Origin: Astropecten irregularis
Lineage: Eukaryota > Echinodermata > Asteroidea > Paxillosida > Astropectinidae
Direction: 5' to 3'
Assembly (NCBI GenBank): GCA_963971285.1
Contig: OZ020256.1
Location: 2,668,501 to 2,732,500, forward strand
Length of the DNA stretch: 64,000 nucleotides
Below, piece by piece: positions 44,101-54,079 of this stretch; within the stretch, counting starts at the first letter, position 1, and the number at the start of each line of letters is the position of its first letter. Below the pieces are notes generated by a model that worked only from the letters and a program-made list of their open reading frames with translations, was not told where the DNA came from and did no database searches. Position numbers and translations under genes: made by a program.

Positions 44101-47100
44101 TATCTGCTAAGCTGGGAACCGGTGTGGATGCAGTGTTACCGGCAGTCATCGACAGGATACCAGCGTGAGTTTGTGCAGTCCTATCAGTTCTCATCTTCTC
44201 AATGACTTTGTGATGAGGTTTGTCCCCAAACCTTCCAGCTGGAGTTAGTGGAGTGAATGGTATCTGAAATTCATGGCCAAAGACTTCAGAGAAGGAGTGA
44301 CTTATTAAACTCACTTGCTGTGATTTCAGGACTGGAGGCTGTTGGGCAATACATATGCATGAACAGCAATTCTGAAATCACTTCCATTCTTATTGAAGGT
44401 GTGGTGCTTTGATCATAAGTAGTGCAGTACTTCATTATAGAAAGAGAATGAGAAATATCTGAGTGTTTCACTTTATACTTACCAAAATAAATTTTCCTTT
44501 GTTCACTTATTTGATGATTTAATATTGATAAAAAGTCGCATCCTCTTTGAGTGATCCCCCTTGTACCGTTTCTAATGTTGCAGCATTGCAAATGTTGCAT
44601 GCATCTTCAATGATCCTTGGGATATAGCAGTATGTTCATGGTTTCATGCCTTCTGACTGGCACATGAACAAAGATAATAGACAGTTTGGGATACCACCTA
44701 CATAGGGCCGGATAACTCAGTTGGTGAGAAAGCCGATACGCTATTCCGATGGTCACTTGGCAGGTTTGAATCCAGCTCCAGTCTATTTTTCTTTGTTCTC
44801 TATCCAATGACTTGGGTTGATGTGGCTGGCACCCAAGGGTTCCTATACATACCAGCAACTCAATCACGTTGTAGCCGCATCCTTCACAATTCAGCATCCC
44901 AGTAAAGATGACTAGCTTCCCAAATTCTCATTTCCTTTGCAGACCACAGAGTGACATCACAGAGCCCCTGAAGGCTCTCATCTTTGATTCCTGGTACAAT
45001 CAATACAGAGGAGCCGTCACCAACATCGCTGTCATCGACGGGACGATCAAGAAAGGTGACAAGATCTGCGCTGCTCATTCTGGCAAGACGTACGAGGTAC
45101 AAGAACTGGGGATTATGCATCCAGAACCTGTGCCCCACAAAGAACTGTAAGTACAAATCATAATAACTACACAGGTTCAGGCAGTTGGGTCTAATTTTCC
45201 TGAAAAGAACCAGTATAATGCTGATGAGTTTTATAGGGCACAAAGTATATGTACACATTATAGAGGAAACTTCGAACATGCAGTTTGAAGTCTGTAAGTA
45301 CCATCTGCCATTTGCTGTAGCTAGCTACAATTATTTATTTATAAACATGCGAAGCCTTAAATCATAATATGTGTACTTTAATTCCCTTAGTGAAGGCAAT
45401 GGATTTTGACAGATGCAGTAATCTAATAACATTGACTTGGATGGGATTTGGGAGTGGGATTCGAACCGGCAGCCTCCTGAATACCTTACAGGTGCTCTAC
45501 CAACTGAGCTATCCAGCCCTACGTTGCTAGTATCCCTAATAGTCAATTATCTTTGTTATAGCGGTTTGTGCATGGTTTCATGGCTTCTTACTGCCAAACG
45601 AACAAAGATAATTGGCTATTTGGGACACCACCAACGTAGGGCTGGATGGCTCAGTTGGTAGAGCGCCTGTACAGTATTCAGGAGGTTGCCGGTTCGAATC
45701 TCGCTCCAGTAAATTCTTTTTTTTTTCACCTTTCAATGACTTAAAAATTCAATAAGTTTCCCTTGTGGTTATTTGATGAATATTATTCCTGTTTGGATTG
45801 TATCCTTCGCGCAGCTATGCAGGGCAAGTTGGATACATGATCGCTGGTATGCATAATCTACATGAAGCAAGAATCGGAGACACGATATATCATCACAACA
45901 AGGCTGTAGAACCATTGCCTGGATTCAAGGCTGCTAAACCAATGGTATTGTAAATTATTATTGCTTAAAGTAAGCAGGGCCTGACGTTTTTCGATCTAGC
46001 AGGATCTTTCTCAAAGACTTTATCCCTGATTTAGCCTTTGAGAAAGATCCTGCTAGGATCGAAACGCGTCAGGCCCTCCTTACTTTAAGCATTTGATATT
46101 ATTTCAGGTCATTTTGGCTGATGAGTATAGTTTGCAGCAGTTTATTACTTGTACATTATTATTCATCAGAACATTTATACTAAAATTTACTGGATAGTTG
46201 GCTTCCAAATTGGATAAAGTTGGAGTATCATTCACATGGTACCACTTCAGCACCATAATTATATTCTACCATTGCCTTGTTCATAGCTTCCATCTGTATC
46301 CACTTTTCCTCCCAGTTGGTCTATCAGTTCCTCGGGTAGTTCACAGTTGTGTCTCCTGGGGCCTGTTTGTTTTGGCACGTGATCAGTGATCTTGCAGGTC
46401 CACGTCTTATGCAAAATACGCTAAAATGGGATCCAGAACAGCAGGATCCGGGATTAGCACGATCTGTGATCTTGTGCCCTAAACAAACAGGCCTGAAGAT
46501 GTACCATTGCTTCCTGGATGCACCATTTGCTCCCCCTGATCTGACTGATCATTACCTCCTACATGTACCTTCCTTCTATCTATTGCCTCTTGCTGGATCA
46601 GCCATTGCCTCCACGTTGTAAACTTGAAGACTCTCGAGTCAATAACTCCAATAAGTCCAATGACTCAAGTCACAAAATTCATAGACTGGCTATAACACTG
46701 CATTCATTGCTTGAATATACAGGTGCATATAATGCCTTTATTGTACAATGTTCACTCGTGTTTCTTCCAGGTATTTGCAGGGTTGTACCCCATTGACCAG
46801 TCAGAGTATCTAGCCTTGAAATCAGCAATAGAGAGACTGACACTGAATGATAGTAGTGTGACACTCAGTGCAGACAGCAGGTAAGGGTATGAATCACATG
46901 CTATGTAACTTCACCCCTTTGTCACACGATAACTCCTCAAAACACCCGGTAAAGCTTTAGAAATGCTTGCATGCTTGAAAAGTTGTACCTAAAAAGCCAT
47001 TGAATGAAAGAGTTTGCTGGCTTCCGAGGGTGACAGGAGTCGCATTTTAGCGTATTCTGCCTGTGACGTAAATTTGCAAGATCAAATATGGCGACTAAGA

Positions 47101-50100
47101 TCCATGGCGAAACAAACAGGCCCTTACACACCTATCAGTTTGCTTTTTAAAAGCAGAAGTGAAAGCATAAACCTTGACAGTGCTTGAAATCAACAAGTCT
47201 GCTTGAAATCTATTCTATCATCAAATAACCACAAACTGATTGAATTATGAAAAGTGACCAAGGAAAAATTGAGTGGAGCGGGATTCGAACCAGCAACCTC
47301 CAGAATACCGTACAGGCGCTCTACCAACTGAGCTACCCAGCCCTATGTTGGTGGTGTCCCTAATAGTCAATCATCTTTGTTCGTTTGGCAGTCAGAAGCC
47401 ATCTTTGTTCACTTTTCAAATGAAATCTATTAGTGATTTGTTTCTTTGTTTTACTGTTTTACAGTCCAGCCTTGGGTCAGGGCTGGCGACTGGGGTTTCT
47501 AGGCCTGCTTCATATGGATGTCTTCAACCAGCGCCTAGAGCAGGAGTTCAATGCCAATGTGATTGTGACTGTACCCAGTGTGCCTTACAAAGCAAAGCTG
47601 AAGGATACTAAGGCTAATAAGCAGATGTATGGAGACAAGGATGTGATTACAATATACAACCCATCATTGGTATGTATAATGATTGAATTATAGTTCATTC
47701 ATTGATTGGTTAATAGTTAGTCAAAGGTAGTATCATACTTTGGTAGCATACCGAAACAGAAATCTCTCTAGGGGTTGATTTCACCAAACTCACCATAACT
47801 TTAATTAATGGTAGGACCTACGATGCATTGCAGCCATAGAGATACATACTAATAAACTATAGGGCGGGCTCGGCAAAATGTCTGTGACAACATGGGGATT
47901 GATCCGCCATTACTGAAATGGGCACTGCGCCGGCGCTTTACTATCTTTGCTGTGTACATACAGCAAAGGCCTTTGTACTGTAGGTTACGCAAGTGCTCTG
48001 TCACCCCGTTGCGGTATGGTACGCATGCATATACGTAATTCGTGCCCATAATAGTAATGGCGGCACAGGCCCAAGCGATCACAGCGCCACAGTACAGGGG
48101 AGTATTGTGCGTCCGCCCTCTAGTTTATTAGTATGTATCTCTATGATTGCAGCCCTATTTAGGATTGGATGGGTTATGCTTCTTAAGTCGAGTTGCGATC
48201 GATCGTAGGGCTTTGTGAAATCGAACCCAGAAGTTTTGCATCAAAAATGAAATGACTGTATATGTATCTGTTAGTTTCCAGATAGGCAGCATGCAGATGA
48301 GTACATGGAACCGTTAGTCCTTGGGACCATCATAACACCAGATGAACACATCAGCAAGGTCTTCAGTTTGTGTATGGTAAGCAAATCATAATTGTGTTAC
48401 AATTTTATCATAATGTCTGTTTTATGCAAATGGTCAGACAATGAGCATTGGTTAAACTGAATTGGCCCTCGGACCAACCACATTTTGAGTCATAACAGCC
48501 TTATTTTTGAAATATTGTACAAGCTGAAATGCGAGTTATAAGATGAAACAAATTATTTATCTACGTCCCCTAATGACCTCTTTCATCCAAGTTCTTCCCC
48601 CAGCCCCACTTTACACCTTTATTATCCACCTTTGATCTTGCCTACTCCAGACCCCTTTGTACTTTTTCCCTGACCTTACTTGCCCACCCCACCCTCCCTT
48701 GTCACTCTGAAACCGCCCCATCCCCCCCTTTTGTCCTGATCCTCTCATCTATGTATGTGTATCTTTGCTTGCGTGTTCTTGTCCTCTTGTCATTTAGTCT
48801 TCGATAAATATCCTACTATGATCAAAATTCATCAGGCCCTCCTAACTCCAAGCATTTGATACATTTTAGGTCATTATTTTGGCTGATGAGTAAATTACAG
48901 CAGTTTATTACTTGTACAAATAATTACTAATAGCAAGATTGATTGACAACATTTTCTTTAATCCCCCCTCACAGAAGAAACGCGGGGAGCAGGTTGAGTA
49001 CGTGTATATCGACACCAAGCGTGTATTGCTGAAGTACAGGCTGCCCTTGAACGAAGTAGTGGTGGACTTCTTTGATCAGCTCAAGTCCATAACATCAGGT
49101 TATGCCAGGTGAGATAAAAGGATGCTATTAAGGAGAATTTGGTTTCCACAACATACTTGTTGCATATTAGTGAGGGTGGTCAGAAAGCAAATTCTCTATA
49201 AAGAAATATTCATGAGAGGAGAATATGGTTTGCCCACAAGAAACTGATGCCCGGACAGCACTTAATTATAGGAATAAGAACGTAAATTCTCTGTACAAGG
49301 TTTCAATGTGTAGAACTTCTAGTTCTTTCAGAACCATTTACTTTCCTCAATAGATCCTTCTACATGTTACACTGGGAATCTTTTCTACATTGTTTTGTTC
49401 AGTATAAGTAATAAACTGCTGCAAACTGCTCATTGGCCAAAATAATGACCTGAAATTCATACAATGCTTGGAGTTAGGAGGGCCTGACGTTTTGTTATCC
49501 TAGTAGGAACTTCATCGAAGGCTTTTTAGGGCTTGACGCATTTAGAGCCTAGCAGGCCTTCAATAAAGATCTTGCTAGGATTGAAATGTGTCAGGCCCTC
49601 CTATCTCCAAGCATTTTATATTGTTCAATCAGTTTATTATAATTCAGTACAATTGAACAACTGGATATTTGTAATAACTTGTCTTGAAAATACTTTACAA
49701 TAAGAATATGGGTAAACAGAAAAATTCCCAATTCACAAAAAGTTACTACAGAGTTCATGATGTGTTGTTAAATTACAAACTTTTATAAATAGAGTTCTTT
49801 TCTTGACACTCCTTACAGTTTTGATTATGAAGACTGTGGCTACCAGTCGGCCGATCTGGTCAAACTCAGCGTCCTACTAAATGGCAAGGAGGTAGAAGAG
49901 CTGGCTACCGTCGTCCATCGAGACAAGTCCAGGGAGGTCGGCAAGGCCATCTGCAGCAAGCTGGCTAACACCATCCCCAGACAGCTGTATGAAGTAGCCA
50001 TACAGGCCGCCATCGCTGGCAAGATACTGGCCAGGGAGAATATCCGAGCTCTGAAGAAGAACGTCCTGGCCAAATGTGTAAGTGTGCTGGATGATAGTGT

Positions 50101-50910
50101 AGCCTTTAGGCCACCTAAGCAATCCATGGCCAAGTGTTCTGTATGTGAAGTGTCCCATTTTCCTTACCGTTTTACCCGTAATGTCCCACAAAAATCAAAG
50201 TCCTGCCCTCTTTCCACAAATTTAACCTTGCTAATATTAAAGAGGAAACCTCCACCAACGTATTTTATAGGTGAATTACTTCACAAGAGTGGTTTTATTT
50301 TCTTGTATGAATAGGTGGCCAATTAAAGTACATTATCACCATTTAGTGACGGCTTGACTGACATTGATGGGGAACTTGTGAACGATGTACACTGCTGTCC
50401 GAACTCTGTTCACAGTATTAAGGGTATTGCGTTGGAAAGTTAAAAAAATGGTTGACCTCTCCAATTTTGACCTCTTCTGGAAGATTGCACCAGCAATTAC
50501 AAGATATTGACATTTGAATATTATTGATTGACTGCGTTACCTGCCAGAATATTGGATTTGATTCACCCCGCTGACCCCAGCTAGCTCGGAGGCCTAGCGG
50601 TATGGCATCTGCACTAGTAAGCAGGAGGTCGTGAGTTCGAATCCCACCTGAGCCAGCATGTGATTTGTTCACGTGCACTCACAAGCACTAAGTGCTCATC
50701 CATGTCGGTGAAGGGCAAGCCTAATTTGCATGTTATGATGACATTTGTTTGTTTGTTTGTTTGTTTGTTTATCTATTTATTCAGTATGGCGGTGACATCA
50801 CAAGGAAAATGAAGCTACTGAAGAGACAGTCAGAGGGCAAGAAGAGAATGAAGATGTTTGGGAATGTGGAGGTACCCAAAGAAGCCTTCCTGTCCATCCT
50901 GAAAAGGTGA
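41117..50910 (+). CDS. GUF1: GUF1, mitochondrial translation GTPase (LepA/EF4), complete, fourteen coding exons
   Basis: Exons: 41117-41152, 41195-41482, 42047-42158, 42764-42912, 43505-43663, 44016-44164, 44943-45146, 45815-45944, 46771-46880, 47465-47669, 48275-48376, 48975-49108, 49819-50077, 50785-50910. All borders are AG/GT and all phases fit: 2163 nt, 720 residues (human about 669). Residues 1-108 are a basic, poorly conserved leader, expected for mitochondrial import. G motifs: G1 AHVDHGKST (128-136), G2 RGIT (167-170), G3 DTPGH (193-197), G4 NKID (247-250), G5 SAK (278-280). The downstream LepA domains carry [20 protein letters not shown], and the LepA-specific C-terminus (680-720) begins [15 protein letters not shown]. 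The family binds mitochondrial ribosomes and is thought to back-translocate or remodel stalled elongation complexes. The first exon encodes only 12 residues; its ATG sits in a TISU-like context just below a TATA-like motif. AIMP1 lies upstream on the same strand and a teneurin converges from the right. Introns hold SINEs and MITEs. Confidence 0.97.
42325..42450 (-). mobile_element. tRNA-derived SINE in GUF1 intron 3
   Basis: Reverse strand reads GGGCTGGATAGCTCAGTTGG (box A) and GGTTCGAATCCTGCTC (box B). The flank has the family word ATCTTTGTTTG. Confidence 0.8.
42585..42690. repeat. Hairpin repeat H, copy in GUF1 intron 3
   Basis: GATCCTGGCAGGATC and GATAAATATCCTGCTAGAAT match the hairpin repeats at 45966, 48780 and 49400. 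Confidence 0.6.
42994..43110. mobile_element. Foldback MITE family F1, copy 2
   Basis: GGGGTTGATTTCACAAAGCC to GAGTTTGGTGAAAGCGACCC, with core GGGCTGCAATGCATCATACG. In GUF1 intron 4. Confidence 0.8.
44538..44800 (+). mobile_element. tRNA-derived SINE in GUF1 intron 6, longest copy
   Basis: 5' part CATCCTCTTTGAGTGATCCC; middle CAATGATCCTTGGGATATAG; then GGGCCGGATAACTCAGTTGG and GGTTTGAATCCAGCTCC. Both polymerase III boxes are slightly decayed. Confidence 0.75.
45437..45720. mobile_element. Head-to-head pair of tRNA-derived SINEs in GUF1 intron 7
   Basis: The left unit (about 45437-45560) is reversed, with GGATTCGAACCGGCAGCCTC and CCAACTGAGCTATCCAGCCC. The right unit (about 45590-45720) is forward, with GGGCTGGATGGCTCAGTTGG and GGTTCGAATCTCGCTCC. 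They form a near palindrome of about 280 bp. Confidence 0.8.
45966..46165. repeat. Hairpin repeat H, best copy, GUF1 intron 8
   Basis: AGCAGGGCCTGACG...GATCTAGCAGGATCTTTCTC pairs with GAGAAAGATCCTGCTAGGAT...CGTCAGGCCCTCC. A shared tail follows: GGTCATTTTGGCTGATGAGT and GCAGTTTATTACTTGTACA. Confidence 0.8.
46358..46493. mobile_element. Foldback element with GGGCCTGTTTGTTT ends
   Basis: GGGCCTGTTTGTTTTGGCAC mirrors GTGCCCTAAACAAACAGGCC; 136 bp in GUF1 intron 8. A related right end (GAAACAAACAGGCCC) lies near 47109-47124. Confidence 0.75.
47258..47402 (-). mobile_element. tRNA-derived SINE in GUF1 intron 9
   Basis: Reverse strand: GGGCTGGGTAGCTCAGTTGG and GGTTCGAATCCCGCTCC; box A and box B are close to consensus. 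It ends about 60 bp before exon 10. Confidence 0.8.
47704..47768 (-). mobile_element. TTAA-flanked MITE end fragment
   Basis: CAAAGGTAGTATCATACTTT followed by GCATACCGAAACAGAAATCT, then cut at the edge of the F1 element. Confidence 0.7.
47771..48231. mobile_element. Foldback MITE family F1, copy 3, split by a second MITE
   Basis: Outer ends GGGGTTGATTTCACCAAACT and CTTTGTGAAATCGAACCC. The core GATGCATTGCAGCC continues after the insert as GCAGCCCTATTTAGGATTGG. Lies in GUF1 intron 10. Confidence 0.85.
47835..48145. mobile_element. 311-bp MITE with 8-bp target duplication
   Basis: Terminal inverted repeats begin CATAGAGATACATACTAATA and stay paired for about 33 bp with one mismatch. ATTGCAGC is duplicated directly outside both ends (47827-47834, 48146-48153). 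An 8-bp duplication fits hAT- or P-type elements. No transposase inside. Confidence 0.9.
48780..48930. repeat. Hairpin repeat H, partial
   Basis: GATAAATATCCTACTATGAT, CATCAGGCCCTCCTAACTCC and CAGCAGTTTATTACTTGTAC match the tail and one arm of the 45966 copy. GUF1 intron 11. Confidence 0.65.
49400..49620. repeat. Hairpin repeat H, reversed tail plus both arms
   Basis: TACAAGTAATAAAC-like tail in reverse (AAGTAATAAACTGCTGCAAA), then GGAGGGCCTGACG and, opposite, GTCAGGCCCTCCTATCTCCA. GUF1 intron 12. Confidence 0.7.
50575..50770 (+). mobile_element. tRNA-derived SINE with (TTTG)n tail beside GUF1 exon 14
   Basis: Box-A-like GGCCTAGCGGTATGGC and box-B-like GAGTTCGAATCCC, then GGTGAAGGGCAAGCCTAATT, ending in TTTG repeats (about 50748-50770). 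Only 14 bases separate the tail from exon 14 at 50785. Confidence 0.8.
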
Positions 50911-51600
50911 CAACAGCAAAGCATCATCTTGGAGGTCTGTGAAGCAATCCGCATACCTGTGTCTACGCTGTGGAGTTATTGTAGCTGAGCGTTCCGATAC
51001 CGGTTGCCAGAAGAATCTCAGTGACTGTGAACGGTGTCAGCAAGATGGCCACTAGCAAGAGTACCAGTTTTGTGGAACCTGTATGCGTTTCTGTGCACTG
51101 TTGAGTGCCTGGTAATCAGCAGCATGCGGGTAACTGCGATGGCCGCGATGCTGAACAACATCACCTCAACCGGGGATGGGTTTGTGAAGCCCAACATCTG
51201 GCACAGGCCCTCTAGCGACGAGGGCAGACCACCGGGGATAAGAACTATCGCAGCGTTGAGCTGGCCCCACTGCGTGCAGCGTTGAAGGGATACAGGCCAC
51301 GCCTACTCATGAATACTGCTTCAGTACTGAGTGAGAGATTATTTAATTAGGACCACGCCCCTCATGAATAATGCATATATTTAAATTTGGAGTTTTGTTT
51401 GTGTTCACAACTTCTGTGATATGAAATTGTGAGTGAAGAATCAATTTTGGCCTTGAAAAAAACATGGAACAAAGTATGTGTTAAATATTATACAAATAAT
51501 GAATGTTTATGAGTAGAATGGTAAGAATTATAAAGGAACAACTTCCAAGTACAAAACAAGCACTATTGGTGTCTTAGAAGGCATTAGAATTCATTTAATT
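50911..51600 (+). other. GUF1 3' flank, likely 3' UTR
   Basis: Follows the TGA. No clear AATAAA. The frame at 51034-51285 has no recognisable domain. Confidence 0.4.
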
Positions 51601-52190
51601 GATACGTCAATGGGTGAAAATTGACAAAAATGGCAAGGGCCCTTGCCATTTTGTCAATTTTTGTCCCAAAATTGACTTTTTCCCGAAGTGTTCAAAATCA
51701 TCCTTATAGGCGTCGCAGATCACAAGGAACCCGTTTCTAGTACGAAAACAGGTCTATTTCTCATCTGCGGGGAGAATTGAATCCATTTCAGAATGTTTGA
51801 ATTTTCATCCAAAATTGAAAAAACGGCAAGGGGTACCCCTTGTCGTTTTTGTCATGTTTGCCCCAAAATGGACTTTTTCCCGAAGTGTTCCAAATCATCC
51901 TTATAGGTGTCTCAAATCACAAGGAACCCATTTCTAGTACGAAAACTGGTTTATTTCTCATCTGCGGGGGGAATTGAATCCATTTCAGAATGTTTGAATT
52001 TTCATCCAAAATTGAAAAAACAGCAAGGGGTACCCCTTGTCATTTTTGCCATTTTTGTCAAAAATTGACTTTTTCCCAAAGTGTTTCAATCATCCTAATA
52101 GTTGTCTCAGATCACAAAGAACCCATTTCTAGTATGAAAACAGGTATATTTCTCATCTGCAAGGGGAATTGATTCTTTTTTCTTCATATT
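51600..52190 (+). repeat. ~195-bp tandem repeat with palindromic core, three units
   Basis: Palindromes centre near 51640 (GGCAAGGGCCCTTGCC), 51840 and 52032 (GCAAGGGGTACCCCTTG). Between them run shared blocks: GACTTTTTCCCGAAGTGTTC, TCACAAGGAACCC, CATTTCAGAATGTTTGAATT. The arms extend into AAATTGACAAAA/TTTTGTCAATTT. Confidence 0.9.
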
Positions 52191-52196
52191 TTTGCT

Positions 52197-52300
52197 GCAT
52201 AATTATTAATTGCGATGATCGTACCCCTAGGTCTGATGGAGACTAAGGTCCCAGTCCCCATCAGACCTAGGGTTACGATCATCGCAACTACATAATTATG
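52197..52300. repeat. Hairpin with ~40-bp arms before the first 35-bp array
   Basis: TGCGATGATCGTACCCCTAG plus GTCTGATGG pairs with CCATCAGACCTAGGGTTACG plus ATCATCGCAA around an 18-base loop. The outer AATTATTAAT/ATAATTATG also pairs imperfectly. Confidence 0.85.
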
Positions 52301-52325
52301 TACATTACCATGATTACATGTAAGC

Positions 52326-53227
52326 TATCATCAATCACACACAGGCTTCATACGTATTGCTACCATCAATCACAGACAAGCTTCATACGTATTTTATCAT
52401 CAATCACATACAAGCTTCATACGTATATCTATCATCAATCACAGACAAGCTTCATACGTATATCTACCATCAATCACAGACAAGCTTCATACGTATATCT
52501 ATCATCAATCACAGACAAGCTTCATACGTCTATCTATCATCAATCACAGACAAGCTTCATACGTATATCTATCATCAATCACAGACAAGCTTCATACGTA
52601 TATCTATCATCAATCACAGACAAGCTTCATACGTATATCTATCATCAATCACAGACAAGCTTCATACGTATATCTATCATCAATCACAGACAAGCTTCAT
52701 ACGTATATCTATCATCAATCACAGACAAGCTTCATACATCTATCTACCATCAATCACAGACAAGCTTCATACGTGTATCTACCATCAATCACAGACAAGC
52801 TTCATACGTATATCTATCATCAATCACAGACAAGCTTCATACGTATATCTATCATCAATCACAGACAAGCTTCATACGTATATCTATCATCAATCACAGA
52901 CAAGCTTCATACGTATATCTATCATCAATCACAGACAAGCTTAATACGTATATCTACCATCAATCACAGACAAGCTTCATACGTATATCTATCATCAATC
53001 ACAGACAAGCTTCATACGTATATCTATCATCAATCACAGACAAGCTTCATACGTATATCTATCATCAATCACAGACAAGCTTCATACGTATATCTATCAT
53101 CAATCACAGACAAGCTTCATACGTATATCTACCATCAATCACAGACAAGCTTCATACGTGTATCTACCATCAATCACAGACAAGCTTCATACATCTATCT
53201 ACCATCAATCACAGACAAGCTTCATAC
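52326..53227 (+). repeat. 35-bp minisatellite, array 1, about 26 units
   Basis: Unit: ATCTATCATCAATCACAGAC then AAGCTTCATACGTAT. Each unit holds AAGCTT and TACGTA palindromes. No stop codon arises in any plus-strand frame of the consensus, so long frames here (up to 311 codons) are not evidence of a gene. Confidence 0.97.
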
Positions 53228-54070
53228 TGTTGAGTTTCCCTGAAACAGTGTATTATAATGGTTGTGTTTTATACTGTATGTGGTTACAACCCTACCATGC
53301 TGTATTTATGGTTAGTCCATGTGTTACACATTATCTAGCATTGCCTAGTTTGCCCTTGCTCTGTTTTGCCTGAGAATGCTAGCCTGTCTTTGCTAATCCA
53401 ATTAGTGCTTTGCACTGTGATGTGCAAGACCAGAGTTTTGCAGATTGCCTTCTTTGCTAAGTGTTTAATAATAATAATAATAATTATCAGTTCTTGGAAC
53501 GCATAATACCATTACATAGTCTCTATGCGTATATATACATAATTATTGTGGAATTTGACATAAATCTTTCAATTAACTTACTAATCACCCATTAATAAAA
53601 GGTGAGTTTTCAGCATGGATTTAAATTGACCAAAGTCTGTGGTGTGTCTTATATTATCAGGGAGCTTAGTCCCTAATTGTTTAGATGTTGGTCGTATAAA
53701 GGACAGTGGTCAGTCCCAGCGATCATTCTTGAATCACTCTTCCCAGCGATTATTCTTGAAGCACTCTTCACAGCGATTACTCTTGATTCACTCTTCCCAG
53801 CGATTACTCTTGATTCTCTCGTCTCAGTGATTATTCGTTATTCTTACTCTTTGGACTATTTATTCTTATCCATGATTCTCTTAGCAGTCACTTTTCATTC
53901 TTTATTCTTTCATTCCAGATTCATACTTGACTTAATGTACTTGTAGATGTATATCAGAATGCTATACTGTGCAGCTGTGAGCCTGCCGTGCTATAAAATG
54001 TAAAGTGGTAACAGAACTTCTTAGTCTCTCGTCTGAACTACTTGCTGAGTGTTAGAGTTATTATTACAGA
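53228..54070. other. Spacer between 35-bp arrays, with a 30-bp repeat
   Basis: At 53709-53850 four to five units of about 30 bp (CCCAGCGATTACTCTTGATT) occur. An (AAT)n run lies at 53467-53483. No gene. Confidence 0.6.
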
Positions 54071-54079
54071 AATGTAACA

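Noticed and set aside
45590-45720. Functional tRNA gene
   Set aside because: Both polymerase III boxes are present and part of the acceptor stem pairs, but the anticodon arm is poor and the unit is one of several diverged SINE heads.
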